A stretch of 64,000 nucleotides of DNA from Sphingopyxis sp. PET50 (GCF_025244705.1 NZ_CP104207.1:1860001-1924000); one strand, 5' to 3'; positions 39,055 through 48,053 are shown, counted from the stretch's first letter. Notes: generated by a model not told the origin, from the sequence alone. Program-made: numbers and translations.

Positions 39055-40100
39055 GAGCGTGATCGTCTTAGATTGAAGCATATCCGCTATTTCTGAGGTA
39101 GTTTGCGCACTCGTCCGGAAGGAAGGCATCGAGCAGCGAGCCGATGCGTTTCCATGTTGCCTCGACGGATCGCTCCTGCGCCTTTCGCAGGAGTGTTTTG
39201 AGTTTGGCGAAGACCTGTTCGATCGGGTTAAGGTCTGGACTGTAGGGAGGCAGGAACAGGAGCTTGGCACCCGCGGCCCTGATCGCGTTGCGCACGGCCT
39301 GGCCTTTGTGGCTACCGAGGTTGTCCATGATGACGATGTCGCCCGGTGCGAGAGTGGGTACAAGGAACTGCTCGACATAGGCAGTGAAGAGTTGGCCATT
39401 GATCGGCCCGTCGAGCACGCAAGGTGCTTCGATCCGGTCGTAGCGCAGCGCGGCGAGGAAGGTCAGCGTGCGCCACTTGCCGAAGGGCGCGGTGGCGTGA
39501 AGCCGCTCACCGCGCCGGGCACGGCCATGGGTGCGGGTCATGTTGGTCTTGGCCCAAGTCTCGTCGATAAAGACGAGGCGGCGAGGATCAAGCCGACCCT
39601 GATACTTGCGCCATTGTGCCCGTCGCCGGGCGATCTGCGGCCGATCCTGTTCGGTCGCGAACAGGCTTTTTTTGAACGACAGTCCTTCCCGGTCGAGGAA
39701 CAGCCACAGCGCGCCGTAGCTCGCCTTCACCCCGCGATCCGCCAGTTCGCCCAGCAGACCCCGCAGGGTCAGGTCCGGCTCGGCCGCGACACGCGCCAGC
39801 AGCCACTCGCGCTCGGGCAGCAGCACCGGCTTCCTGTACCCGCCCAGCTTGCCCGGTGCCACCCCGCCCGTCCGGCGTTGTCGCTGCGACCAGCGCACCG
39901 CGCTCGCAACACTCACACCAAAGCGCGATGCCGCAGTTCGCGCCGACGACCCCGATGCCATCGCTGCAACCACGCGTTCCCGAAGATCAATCGAATAGGC
40001 TCGGCTCATCTCTGCTGGCCTCCTAACCAGCCAACAGGTTGAATCAGAAAATCAGTACCGCGTGAATCCCAAATCGATTCAATCTAAGACGATCACGCTC
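39055..40100. mobile_element. IS630-family insertion sequence
   Basis: 1046 bp with perfect 23-bp terminal inverted repeats (39055-39077 and 40078-40100, starting GAGCGTGATCGTC) flanked by the dinucleotide TA on each side (39053-39054, 40101-40102), the classic target duplication of IS630/Tc1-mariner elements. One transposase gene on the minus strand fills it. Ends and frame are intact, so the insertion looks recent. Confidence 0.95.
39068..40009 (-). CDS. IS630-family transposase
   Basis: 313 residues in one frame. N-terminal HTH ([20 protein letters not shown], about 24-43), winged-helix-like linker, then the DDE core: Asp in [12 protein letters not shown], Asp in [12 protein letters not shown], Glu in [12 protein letters not shown]. 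Catalyses cut-and-paste movement into TA. The gene lies against the orientation of the interrupted restriction gene. Confidence 0.95.
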   Translation of the reverse strand: MSRAYSIDLRERVVAAMASGSSARTAASRFGVSVASAVRWSQRQRRTGGVAPGKLGGYRKPVLLPEREWLLARVAAEPDLTLRGLLGELADRGVKASYGALWLFLDREGLSFKKSLFATEQDRPQIARRRAQWRKYQGRLDPRRLVFIDETWAKTNMTRTHGRARRGERLHATAPFGKWRTLTFLAALRYDRIEAPCVLDGPINGQLFTAYVEQFLVPTLAPGDIVIMDNLGSHKGQAVRNAIRAAGAKLLFLPPYSPDLNPIEQVFAKLKTLLRKAQERSVEATWKRIGSLLDAFLPDECANYLRNSGYASI

Positions 40101-40102
40101 TA

Positions 40103-40372
40103 AAGGCAGGCCCCGAGCACTATGAATATGAATTCGTCGAAATACCGAAAGCGTTGATGCTCGAAGCTGTAAACGCGGAATTGGAGGTTCGAGAAACTAG
40201 CCGACAGACCCCCAAGCCGGGATATGGCTATGTCCGAGATGCCGGACGGAACCTGAAATATGCTCTCTATTTTGACGGCGGTACAGAAAGAAAACTCCAA
40301 ATCAAAAACTTAGATAAATCGCTTTGCATCATTCACGCGCGATGGAAATTTGAATCAGCGGAGCTTTCTTAA
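40103..40372 (+). pseudogene. SmaI-like type II restriction endonuclease, 3' part
   Basis: Continues the split nuclease with 89 residues and a stop: KAGPEHYEYEFVEIPK..., TPKPGYGYVRDAG, YALYFDGGTERKLQIKNL. It lacks its own start signal. Its stop overlaps the end of the convergent methyltransferase gene by 18 bp, a tail-to-tail arrangement. Confidence 0.8.
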
Positions 40373-41243
40373 TCGTTCGCGCGCGAGTTCGGCATATTCA
40401 TCCTTCAACTCGATGCCAACGCAATCTCGACCGAGTTCGTGGCAAACGACTCCGGTTGTGCCCGAACCAAAAAACGGGTCCAAAACAAGATCTCTCGGTT
40501 TTGAACCAGCTCTAATGCAAAGCCGAGCAAGCTCTCTCGGGTACACTGCGAAATGCGATCCCGGGTATGGCTCCGTGTTTATATTCCAAACCGTGCGCCT
40601 ATTCTTCTTTCCTAATTTAGAATTAGCGGCTTAGCTCTTTTACCGACTCCCAATCGTAATAATATTTCTCTGATTTCGAAAACAAAAATACATACTCGTG
40701 GCTGCGGGTAGGTCGATCTTTCACGCTTTCCGGCTGGCAGTTTGGCTTGTTCCACACGATATCTGTACGCAGATACCATCCGTCAGCCTGCAGTGCGAAC
40801 GCGAGTTTCCAAGGAACCCCTATGAGATCCTTCGGTTTCAAACCCTCTGGCGTGGGGGCACGATAGTCCATGCCGCGCCCTTTGTTCTTTGAGTCAGTAT
40901 CACGCCAAGTTCGGCCACCAGACGTGTAACTATCCCCAATGTTGAGCCATAGGGTTCCATCTGACCGCAAAGTACGCCGAACCTCACCAAACAATGCCAC
41001 TAAGTCTTCAATATATATGTTTACGTCATTCTCGGCGCCAATCTGCCCATCAATCCCGTAATCCCGCAATCCCCAGTAAGGAGGTGATGTTACTACGCAT
41101 TGAAAATGATCATCAGGAAAATCCTTTAGAACTTTCCGGGCATCCCCCACTACGAGCCGACAGTCGCTAGGAACTGAGAGAGCAGACGTCACTTCAGTGA
41201 GATCATAGTCCAAAAAGTGCTGAATTGGTGAATCTCGATCCAT
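40355..41243 (-). CDS. SmaI-like N4-cytosine DNA methyltransferase (frameshift in sequence)
   Basis: 295 residues after repair from ATG 41241-41243. Beta-class order: motif IV TSPPYWGLRDYG (52-63) comes first and motif I, LVLDPFFGSGTTG, near 250. SPPY with a Ser favours N4-cytosine methylation. Length equals M.SmaI (292) and the gene is beside a SmaI-like nuclease, so CCCGGG is the likely target. The frame is broken near 40626 by one base (minus strand AGCCGC-T-AATTC); correction gives VKELSRNSKLGKKN and an uninterrupted protein. Whether this is a sequence error or true decay of an orphan methylase cannot be told from here. Confidence 0.82.
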
Positions 41244-41424
41244 ATTCAATCGCTGCTTCGTTCCGCCTATGTTCTAAGTTAGCCCACTACAATGGCACTG
41301 GCAACCATGAGAACTGCATTCCCCATCAAATTGCGCCAAAATGGACCCCAGAAGATTCGCCCCTTTCCTAAAAACACCCATATGGTTCATTCTGTTCGTT
41401 TCAGACAACCGCAGGAGCGACTCG

Positions 41425-41849
41425 ATGACCGATGCCATGGACGACCCCGCCGCCATCCCCGCCCCCGCCAGCTATCACTGGACCCCCGCGCTCCAGCGCG
41501 ACTTCCTCGAACATGTCGCCGGCACCGGCTCGGTGCGGATCGCCGCTTCGCGCGTCGGCATGTCGCCATCCGCCGCCTATCAGCTTCGCCAGCGGGCGGA
41601 GGGCGCGGCCTTCCGGCTCGGCTGGGCGGCGGCGGTGCTGCTCGCGCGCGGCCGCCTCGCTGACGAACTGCTCGACCGCGCCATCTTCGGCCACGAGGAG
41701 ACGACCATCATCATGCGCGAAGAGGGCAGAGCTTCGTCAAGCGCCGCCGCAGCGACGCGCGGCTCGGCCTCGCGATGCTCGCGCGGGTCGAAGCGTCAGG
41801 GCCGAATGGGACAACGGTGCCGCTGATCCGCATGGGCAAGCCGCTTTGA
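41425..41849 (+). CDS. Hypothetical protein with HTH-like segment (frameshift in sequence)
   Basis: 140 residues after repair. ATG 41425 after GCAGGAG. Residues about 20-60 (FLEHVAGTGSVRIAASRVGMSPSAAYQLRQRAEGAAFRLGW) resemble the small HTH of terminase-small-subunit or phage-associated regulators. Frames join near 41728 by removal of two bases (GGC-AG-AGCTTC), restoring SFVKRRRSDARLGLAMLARVE and a stop at 41847-41849. Proteins of this shape are common and unassigned in sphingomonads. Confidence 0.65.
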
Positions 41850-41855
41850 AGGGCG

Positions 41856-42240
41856 CTATGCCTTTCCGCCGTTCAGCGCCGCCGCTTCGGCGAACAGCGC
41901 CGTCAGCCCCGCCTCGTCGACCATATCGCCGGGGCCGAAATCGATCGCCCGCCGGGCATTGCCGTCGAGGCTGGCGTTGAACAGCCCCCTGGGGTCGGCG
42001 AGCGCCGCGCCCTTCGCAAAGGTCAGCTTGACCTTGTCCCTGTACGTCTCGCCGGTGCAGACGATCTTGCCGCTCGGCGTACCAGGTCGGCACGCCGCGC
42101 CATTTCCATTCCTCAACCACGGCGGGGATCGCCGCCCGGATCAGCGCCCGCGCCTGCGCCAGCACGTCGCCGCGCCAGTCGCCGAGCTCGGCGATCCTCT
42201 GGTCGATCAGTTCCCCCGGACTCTTCCCGCTCGCGCTCAT
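41856..42240 (-). CDS. DUF1801 family protein (frameshift in sequence)
   Basis: 127 residues after repair, last gene of the operon starting with the ArsR-type regulator. DUF1801 pattern: IRAAIPAVVEEWKWRGVPTWY..., GKIVCTGETYRDKVKLTFAKGAAL, then RAIDFGPGDMVDE. The fold is related to frataxin-like YdhG proteins; function unknown. The frame breaks at GCTCGGC 42072-42078, inferred GCCGGC (gives WYAGGKIVCT). ATG overlaps the preceding stop by 4 bp. Confidence 0.85.
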
Positions 42241-42671
42241 ACCCTGTCCTTCCCATGCGAAATCCACCCCGGCAATGCCGCGGCCTGGGCGATCCAGCCG
42301 GTCAGCTGCGCCTCGTCGACCGGCTCGTCCTCGAAAATATGCAGATAGCGCGCATCGGGGTCCTTCGACCCGACCGGCGGCGGCGGGTCGAGCCGCGCGC
42401 CCCGGAAAAAGGCGACCTCGATGTATCGGGTGAAGCAATGAAAGGACAGGAACCATCCCTGCCCCGGCACGCCGTAAAAGGGCGAGTTCCAGCGCACCGC
42501 CTTCTCGACGCCGGGCACCGCCGCGACGATCAGCGCATCGAGCCGCGCACCCGCCGCGCTTTTCCATCCCGGCATCGCCGCGATATAATCCCGCACCGGG
42601 CCGTCGCCGTCGCCCTTGGCGATCTGCGGATTGCCGCCCGACAGCAGCACCACCTCTTTCCCGCCCGCCAT
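42237..42671 (-). CDS. DUF1801 family protein
   Basis: 144 residues. Second DUF1801 protein of the operon: VRDYIAAMPGWKSAAGARLDALIVAAVPGVEKAVRWNSPFYG, then WFLSFHCFTRYIEVAFFRGARLDPPP, the typical central strands. Function unknown. The 4-bp overlap with the next DUF1801 gene shows coupling. Frame is intact. Confidence 0.88.
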   Translation of the reverse strand: MAGGKEVVLLSGGNPQIAKGDGDGPVRDYIAAMPGWKSAAGARLDALIVAAVPGVEKAVRWNSPFYGVPGQGWFLSFHCFTRYIEVAFFRGARLDPPPPVGSKDPDARYLHIFEDEPVDEAQLTGWIAQAAALPGWISHGKDRV

Positions 42672-42674
42672 CGC

Positions 42675-42887
42675 TCAGCCGCGCGCCCGCCGCCGCGCGG
42701 CATAGGGCAAGGCGAAGAGGTAGAGGCCGCTCACCAGCATCAGGAACAGCGGCGGCAGCGGCGCATAGACGAGCCACATCGGCGGCGTGCCGATCGCCAT
42801 CGCGGCGAAATTGGCGATCACGGCGAGCGTGAACAGGATCGACAGCCAGCGGTGTCCCTGCCGCATCCATTGTGCGAATGTCATCAC
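42675..42887 (-). CDS. Small two-helix membrane protein
   Basis: 70 residues with two membrane helices (about 14-34 and 38-61) and a basic C-terminus (ARRRARG). Start ATG overlaps the end of the SRPBCC gene by 4 bp. Role unknown; part of the ArsR-SRPBCC operon. Confidence 0.8.
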   Translation of the reverse strand: MMTFAQWMRQGHRWLSILFTLAVIANFAAMAIGTPPMWLVYAPLPPLFLMLVSGLYLFALPYAARRRARG

Positions 42888-43321
42888 GACCTCCCTTCAT
42901 CGAGGCGCCCGAGCAATTGCTCGAGCTTGCCGAAAAACTGCTGCCAGCCATATTTCGCGCCGCCCAGCGCCTGTTTCTGCCCCGGCCGGAACCCGGCCTG
43001 CTCCATGCGCAGCAAGGTGCCCGCGGCGGTCGGCGTCAGCGTGAAGGTCACCACGCTCTCCAGGTCGAACGCCGGATCGGCATGTCTGTGGTTCCAGCTG
43101 TACGACAAGGTCTCGCCCGGCTCGACTTCGAGCACCTCGCAATCGAGTACCCCGCCCCAGTCGCCGCGCAACTGGAAGCGGTGGCCGACGTCGGGAACGA
43201 AATCGTTCGCCATCAGCCATTCGGCAATCAGATGCGGCTGGGTCAGCGCGCGCCACAATTTGGCGGGCGGGTGCGCGATCTCGCGCTCGACGACCACGCT
43301 CTGCCTGTCGCCTTCGCTCAT
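42884..43321 (-). CDS. SRPBCC (AHSA1-like) domain protein
   Basis: 145 residues from ATG 43319-43321. START-like AHSA1 fold: VVVEREIAHPPAKLWRALTQPHLIAEWLMANDF, VLEVEPGETLSYSW, TLTPTAAGTLLRMEQAGF. In many bacteria such genes are paired with an ArsR regulator exactly as here (4-bp overlap), but ligand and function are unknown. Confidence 0.92.
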   Translation of the reverse strand: MSEGDRQSVVVEREIAHPPAKLWRALTQPHLIAEWLMANDFVPDVGHRFQLRGDWGGVLDCEVLEVEPGETLSYSWNHRHADPAFDLESVVTFTLTPTAAGTLLRMEQAGFRPGQKQALGGAKYGWQQFFGKLEQLLGRLDEGRS

Positions 43322-43641
43322 TGATCCATCCTCGCCAGCAGATCCTCCAGTTCGTCGAACCGGCTCTCCCAGAATCCCGCCATCCGGCTCGTCCAGTCGA
43401 CGAGCGGCGCCAGCGCGCCGCGCCGCGCGCGATAATGGGTCAGCCGCCCCTCGGGCCGGTCGGCCACCAGCCCCGCCGCCTTCAGCACCCCCAGATGCTT
43501 CGACACCGCGGGCTGCGACACCCCGGCACCGGCGGTCAGCGCGACCACCGTCTGCTCGCCCTCGCGGCACAGCCGCTCGAACAAGGAGCGCCGCGTCGGG
43601 TCGGCCAGGGTCCTGAACAGCATGTCCTGGGCGTCGGGCAT
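43318..43641 (-). CDS. ArsR-family transcriptional regulator
   Basis: 107 residues. Winged HTH with ALADPTRRSLFERL at the N-terminus and VSQPAVSKHLGVLKAAGLV as recognition helix region. No metal-binding Cys pair, so it is probably a non-metal ArsR of the SRPBCC-linked class. First gene of a five-gene leftward operon (ArsR, SRPBCC, membrane protein, two DUF1801). Confidence 0.93.
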   Translation of the reverse strand: MPDAQDMLFRTLADPTRRSLFERLCREGEQTVVALTAGAGVSQPAVSKHLGVLKAAGLVADRPEGRLTHYRARRGALAPLVDWTSRMAGFWESRFDELEDLLARMDQ

Positions 43642-43729
43642 GGGAATCGATGACTCTCCGGCTAGGGGTTATTCCCATAACCATAGGGTTATGAATTGGT
43701 CAAGACGATTCTACCCCGTGACCGCGCGG

Positions 43730-44400
43730 CTATTCGCCGATCGACAGGAAGGCCGTGACGGTCAGCCGCCCGACGCGCGGGTCGGGCGACAACGGCGCAT
43801 CGGCGCCGATCGCCCCGCTGTGCAGCAGCGCACTCGGATAAAGAAGCGCGCGGTTGTAGCGCGCTTCGGCAATATGGGTGCAGGCGAACAGCGGCGTATC
43901 GCCCGCGACATAGCCCGGCGCCGCAGCGGCCCGCCATAGCGCAGCTCGCGGTCGAGCTGGCCGAAATAGAGGGCGCGCCGATCCTCGCCCACCGTCTCGA
44001 ACCCCGTCGCCCGGTGGCGGAAAAAGGCGGTCCCGTCGCCGCCCTCCGGCGACAGATAATGGACCAGCGCGATCCGGTCGGGGGTGAAGGCATCGACATG
44101 CGGCAGGCGCTGCGCGACCTGCAGCGCCTCGGCCGGAGTCGACACGATCGAAAAGCTGGCGTCGATCACTTCGATAGCGCCGCGCCGCCCGAGCGCCGCG
44201 CCCGCGGCAGCGATGACGGGCAATTGCTCCGCCAGATAGCGCTCGGGCAAAGCCGCCCGCACCCCCGGATAATAATGCAATCCCGGCCCGAATTCGGCCG
44301 CGGCGGCAAAGGCGCGCAGCGCGTCGGGGTCGGGTGCGAAATCGTCGAGCACGCAAAGCGGCTGCGCCTCCTGCCCGATCCGTTCGACCGCGACCGTCAT
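43730..44400 (-). CDS. DUF6445 family protein (frameshift in sequence)
   Basis: 222 residues after repair from ATG 44398-44400. Resembles the iron/2-oxoglutarate-type double-stranded beta-helix proteins grouped as DUF6445: LPHVDAFTPDRIALVHYLSPEGGDGTAFFRHRATGFE supplies the HxD-like and distal motifs. The frame breaks at GCCGCAGC 43920-43927 (inferred GCCGGC), after which DTPLFACTHIAEARYNRALLYPSALLHSG follows. ATG overlaps the ECF sigma stop by 4 bp. Activity not established. Confidence 0.85.
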
Positions 44401-45719
44401 CGGCCGCTCCCGCCGCCGCACGCCGCCGCGCGGTCCAGCAGGAACGCGCGTTCGCCCTCGTTGCCGGCCAGCGCCGCCGCATTCTCGAACGCCGACCTCG
44501 CCTCGTCCAGCCGCCCGGCGCGGAACAGGAAGTCGCCGCGCGCCGCGGGGAGCGGCGCATAGTTGCGCAGCAACGCCGCGTCGGCGATTTCGTCGACCAG
44601 CCGCAGGCCCGCCTCGGGGCCGAACGCCATGCTGTGCGCGACCGCGCGGTTCAGTTCGACCACCGGCGACGGCATTATGGTGCGCAGCCGGTCGTAAAGC
44701 CCTGCGATCTTCGCCCAATCGGTGTCTTCGGCGCGCCGTGCCCGGGCATGGCACGCCGCGAGCGCCGCCTGCAGCACATAGGGTCCGTCGGCGCCGCCGA
44801 GCGCCTCGGCCTTCGCCAGCGCATCCAGCCCGCGCCGGATCAGCAACTGGTCCCAGCGCGCCCGGTCCTGTTCGGGCAACGGCACGAAGCGCCCGCCGGG
44901 TCCGGCGCGCGCCGCCAGCCGCGACGCCTGAATCTCCATCAGCGCCAGCAGCCCCAGCACCTCGGGCTCCGCCGGCATCAGCCCCGCCAATATGCGCCCC
45001 AGCCGCTGCGCCTCGGCACAGAGCGGCGGCCTGGTCAGCGACTCCCCGGCGGTCGCGGCATAGCCTTCGTTGAAGATCAGGTAGATCACCTCGAGCACCG
45101 ACGCCCGCCGCGCCGCCAGTTCGGTGCCGCGCGGCACCTCGAACCCCACCCCGGCCCTGGCGATCGCCTTCTTGGCCCGCGTGATCCGCGCCGCGATCGC
45201 CGCGTCGTTCGACAGAAAGGCGCGGGCGATCTCCTCGACCGTCAGCCCGCCGACGAGCCGCAGCGTCAGCGCCGCGCGCGCTTCCGGCGCGATCACCGGA
45301 TGACAGGCGGCGAAGATCAGCCCGAGCAGTTCGTCGCCCAGCTCGTCGTCGATCGCCGCTTCGATCGCCTCGACGCTCATGTCGCTTTCGCCGTCCAGGT
45401 CGCGGGCGATTTCGGCATGTTTGCGCTCCCGCATCGCCGCGCGGCGAAAGCCGTCGACCGCCCGCCGTTTCGCCGCCGCGGTCAGCCAGGCGCCCGGATT
45501 GACGGGCACGCCCGACCGCGGCCATTCGGCGAGCGCGACCAGCAGCGCCTCCTGCGCCAGTTCCTCGGCGCGGTCGACGTCGCGCGTCATCCGCGCCAGC
45601 GACGCGATCAGCCGCGCCCGCTCGATCCGGAACACCGCCTCGATCGCGCGGTTGGTCTCGCTTGCCGCCGCTTCCGCCATGCCGGCCTTCTCGGCGAAAG
45701 CGCCGGGGGAGGCAAGCAT
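44397..45719 (-). CDS. ECF-type RNA polymerase sigma factor with long C-terminal extension (ECF42-like)
   Basis: 440 residues. Sigma-2 region (ARLIASLARMTRDVDRAEELAQEALLVALAEW) and sigma-4 (RLVGGLTVEEIARAFLSNDAAIAARITRAKKAI) occupy the first 190 residues; the remainder is the TPR-like extension of the ECF41/42 type (DUF6596). These sigma factors are regulated by the extension instead of an anti-sigma factor and are linked with DGPF/YCII proteins, as here (stop of the YCII gene 18 bp upstream). An internal ATG at 45680 is an alternative start. Confidence 0.93.
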   Translation of the reverse strand: MLASPGAFAEKAGMAEAAASETNRAIEAVFRIERARLIASLARMTRDVDRAEELAQEALLVALAEWPRSGVPVNPGAWLTAAAKRRAVDGFRRAAMRERKHAEIARDLDGESDMSVEAIEAAIDDELGDELLGLIFAACHPVIAPEARAALTLRLVGGLTVEEIARAFLSNDAAIAARITRAKKAIARAGVGFEVPRGTELAARRASVLEVIYLIFNEGYAATAGESLTRPPLCAEAQRLGRILAGLMPAEPEVLGLLALMEIQASRLAARAGPGGRFVPLPEQDRARWDQLLIRRGLDALAKAEALGGADGPYVLQAALAACHARARRAEDTDWAKIAGLYDRLRTIMPSPVVELNRAVAHSMAFGPEAGLRLVDEIADAALLRNYAPLPAARGDFLFRAGRLDEARSAFENAAALAGNEGERAFLLDRAAACGGGSGR

Positions 45720-45737
45720 GGCGGCGGCGGGAGGCGC

Positions 45738-46169
45738 TTATTCGCCCGCGAGTTGGTCGCGCAGCCGCTGGTCGCGTTCGGCGATCTCGGGGGTCACCGC
45801 CTCGCCGAAATCCTCCATCTCGTAGAAGGGACGGATTTCGAGCTCGCTCGGCCCCGGCATCGGGTTCGGGCAGCGCTTCGCCCAGGCGACCGCCTCGTCC
45901 ATATCCTTGACCTCCCAGATCCAGTAGCCCGCGACCAGTTCGCGCGTCTCGGCGAACGGCCCGTCGATCACCGCGCGGTTCGGCCCGTCGAACGCGATGC
46001 GCTTGCCCGCCGACGACGGTTTCAGCCCGTCGCCGTCGACCATCACGCCGGCATTCACCAGTTCCTCGTTGAACTTGCCCATCGCCTCGAACATCGCGGT
46101 CATCTCTTCGGTCGGCGGCAGACCCTTCTCGCTGTCCTCGGTCGCCTTCACGAACACCATCACACGCAT
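45738..46169 (-). CDS. YCII (DGPF-domain) protein
   Basis: 143 residues from ATG 46167-46169 with GAGGAGAA before it. YCII fold MRVMVFVKATEDSEKG..., the DGPFAETRELVAGYWIWEVKDMDEAVAWAKRCP signature in the middle, and a C-terminal EIRPFYEMEDFG. Partner of ECF42-type sigma factors; biochemical role unknown. First gene of the three-gene operon with the sigma factor and DUF6445 genes. Confidence 0.92.
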   Translation of the reverse strand: MRVMVFVKATEDSEKGLPPTEEMTAMFEAMGKFNEELVNAGVMVDGDGLKPSSAGKRIAFDGPNRAVIDGPFAETRELVAGYWIWEVKDMDEAVAWAKRCPNPMPGPSELEIRPFYEMEDFGEAVTPEIAERDQRLRDQLAGE

Positions 46170-46349
46170 GTTTCTTCTCCTCGTCGCGGGGACCGGCATG
46201 GCCTCCCGTCTATACGACGAACGAGCCCGGCTCAAATCGACAGGGCCGCGAATTTCTTTCCGCATGTCGCAAAACCGCGCCAGGGTCCGCCAGCTTCATG
46301 TCCAGAAAATCCGTCCCTTGTCCGTCATTTGAGATATGTCGGCGGTCGC

Positions 46350-46369
46350 CATGGTAAACCGCGCTTAAT
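46350..46369. promoter_or_regulatory. CtrA-like motif upstream of the GGDEF gene
   Basis: CATGGTAAACCGCGCTTAAT lies 30 bp before the diguanylate cyclase ATG and closely matches 17718-17737. Reverse reading gives TTAA-N6-TTTACC. Cell-cycle control is a hypothesis only. Confidence 0.3.
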
Positions 46370-46398
46370 CCTCTTCGCGCGCCGCCGTTAAACGTCGC

Positions 46399-47523
46399 AT
46401 GACCACTATAGCACCTTCATCAGGCGAGCCGGTAGGGCGGCTCCTCGGTTGGCTCGGGCTTCGCTCCCCCCGGAACGGCGAATCCCCACCGGCGGCCGGG
46501 CCCGGGGGGATACGCGATCTCGCGCGTCTCGCGCGGCGCGATCTGGTCGACGCGATCGGCGCCTTCCTGATCGACAACGACCTGGACGTGACGCCCGCGA
46601 ATCTGATCTTCGCACACAGCGCCTTTTCGGGCAGCAATCCGCGCCTCGCGCGCCAGATCACCGCGCGGACCGGCAATGGCGGCGTCACCCAGAAATGGCT
46701 CGACGAGCTGACCGAGGAAGCCGCCGACAGCTCGGCGCAGGCCGAGCTCGAACGGCTGATGACGCGGCTCGAAACCAATCTCGACGCCTTTCAGGCGCAG
46801 AGCAAGACCGCGCACAAGCACGCCGCCGATTATGGCAGCGAACTCGAACAGCATGTCACCGACCTCGAACAATTGCAGAAGACGGGCCAGATCGTCTCGA
46901 ACCTCGCCGACCTCGCCAAGACGATGCTCGAACGCACGCGCAAGGCCGAGGACGAGATGCGCCGGAGCGAGGAGGAAGCCAAATCGCTCCGCCGCAGCCT
47001 CGAACGCGCCAAGCGCGATGCCGAGGTCGACTATCTCACCGGCCTGCCCAACCGCCGCGCCTTCGAGGAATTGCTCGAACGCCAGTATCGCGACGCGCAG
47101 ATGGCGATGGAACCGCTCAGCGTCGCCTTTTGCGACATCGACAATTTCAAGGCGATCAACGACGCGCACGGCCATGAGGCCGGCGACCGCGTGCTGAAGG
47201 CGATCGCCGACACGCTGTCGCAGATCAGCGACGACCAATGCCATGTCGCGCGACACGGCGGCGAGGAATTCGTCATGCTGTTCCGCGGCCGCACCCCCGC
47301 CGCCGCCGCCGAACGGCTTGACCAGGCGCGCGAGCATCTCGCCGCGCGCCGCCTGATCAACCGCAAGACCGACGAGCCCTTCGGCCAGATCACCTTCTCG
47401 GGCGGGGTCGCCGACATCTTCGGCCATGGCGACGCAAGGGCGGCGCTGAAGGCCGCCGACGATGCGCTTTATCGCGCCAAGCAGAATGGGCGGAACCGGA
47501 TCGAGGTCGCCGGGGCCGACTAG
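46399..47523 (+). CDS. Diguanylate cyclase (GGDEF domain)
   Basis: 374 residues. An N-terminal helical region with a coiled coil (about 105-205) is followed by a GGDEF domain from about 210: DYLTGLPNRRAF, FCDIDNFKAINDAHGHEAGD, and the active GGEEF loop in VARHGGEEFVML. No RxxD inhibitory site precedes the loop, so product inhibition of that kind is not expected. No membrane segment, so soluble. The stop codon falls at the first base of a MITE-like repeat. Confidence 0.95.
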   Translation: MTTIAPSSGEPVGRLLGWLGLRSPRNGESPPAAGPGGIRDLARLARRDLVDAIGAFLIDNDLDVTPANLIFAHSAFSGSNPRLARQITARTGNGGVTQKWLDELTEEAADSSAQAELERLMTRLETNLDAFQAQSKTAHKHAADYGSELEQHVTDLEQLQKTGQIVSNLADLAKTMLERTRKAEDEMRRSEEEAKSLRRSLERAKRDAEVDYLTGLPNRRAFEELLERQYRDAQMAMEPLSVAFCDIDNFKAINDAHGHEAGDRVLKAIADTLSQISDDQCHVARHGGEEFVMLFRGRTPAAAAERLDQAREHLAARRLINRKTDEPFGQITFSGGVADIFGHGDARAALKAADDALYRAKQNGRNRIEVAGAD

Positions 47524-47665
47524 GCTGCATCGACATTCAGAAGATGGCGAGCCGAAAATGGTGGTTTTCCGTGACCCGGAGCGCAGCGCACTCCATGTGC
47601 GTGAGCACCGGAAGCACGGAAAGCCGCCATTTGCAGGCCGCCAGGGCTGAATGTCGATACAGCCT
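47522..47665. repeat. MITE-like element with 19-bp terminal inverted repeats
   Basis: 144 bp. The ends AGGCTGCATCGACATTCAG and CTGAATGTCGATACAGCCT are complementary with one mismatch; most of the interior is also partly self-complementary (AAAATGGTGGTTTTCCGTG against CACGGAAAGCCGCCATTT). No protein gene inside. It abuts the GGDEF stop and the DUF427 stop. Confidence 0.75.
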
Positions 47666-47672
47666 AAGCCCC

Positions 47673-48053
47673 TTATCCGGCCGGGTGCTCGATCATCGTC
47701 ACCCGGTCCGGGTAAAAAGCGACATGGCCCGCGATGGCCGCGACCGCGTCATAGGGGCGCTTGTACGTCCACACGGCATTCGCCCCGGTCGCGCCGAGCG
47801 CGGGCAGGTCGAAATAACCCGCCTCGCCCTTGTAAGGGCAATAGCTTGCATGACTGCCGGGCCGCAGCTGCGCCATGTCGACATCGGCGCGCGGGATATA
47901 GAGCACGACCGGATAGCTCGCCTCGCGCAATGCCAGCGCCGCTTTGGTGTCGGCCACCACCGCGTCGCCGATCCGCACCTCGACGCGCGCCGGGTGCGGG
48001 GCGATGGTGATCGGGTGGCGGCTATCGGGAATGAGCATCTTGCGTTCGGGCAC
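47673..48053 (-). CDS. DUF427 family protein
   Basis: 126 residues. DUF427 pattern: ITIAPHPARVEVRIGDAVVADTKAALALREASYPVVLYIPRADV, then YCPYKGEAGYFDL and AVWTYKRPYDAVAAIAGHVAFYPDRV. The compact beta fold is widespread and of unknown activity. Monocistronic, between the MITE-like repeat and the divergent GNAT-nitrilase gene. Confidence 0.93.
   Translation of the reverse strand: MPERKMLIPDSRHPITIAPHPARVEVRIGDAVVADTKAALALREASYPVVLYIPRADVDMAQLRPGSHASYCPYKGEAGYFDLPALGATGANAVWTYKRPYDAVAAIAGHVAFYPDRVTMIEHPAG

Noticed and set aside
40355..41243. The local methyltransferase as the cause of the GCCGGC consensus errors
   Set aside because: By resemblance to SmaI its target should be CCCGGG, and no frame break was found at a CCCGGG site. 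Another methylase must be sought outside the window.
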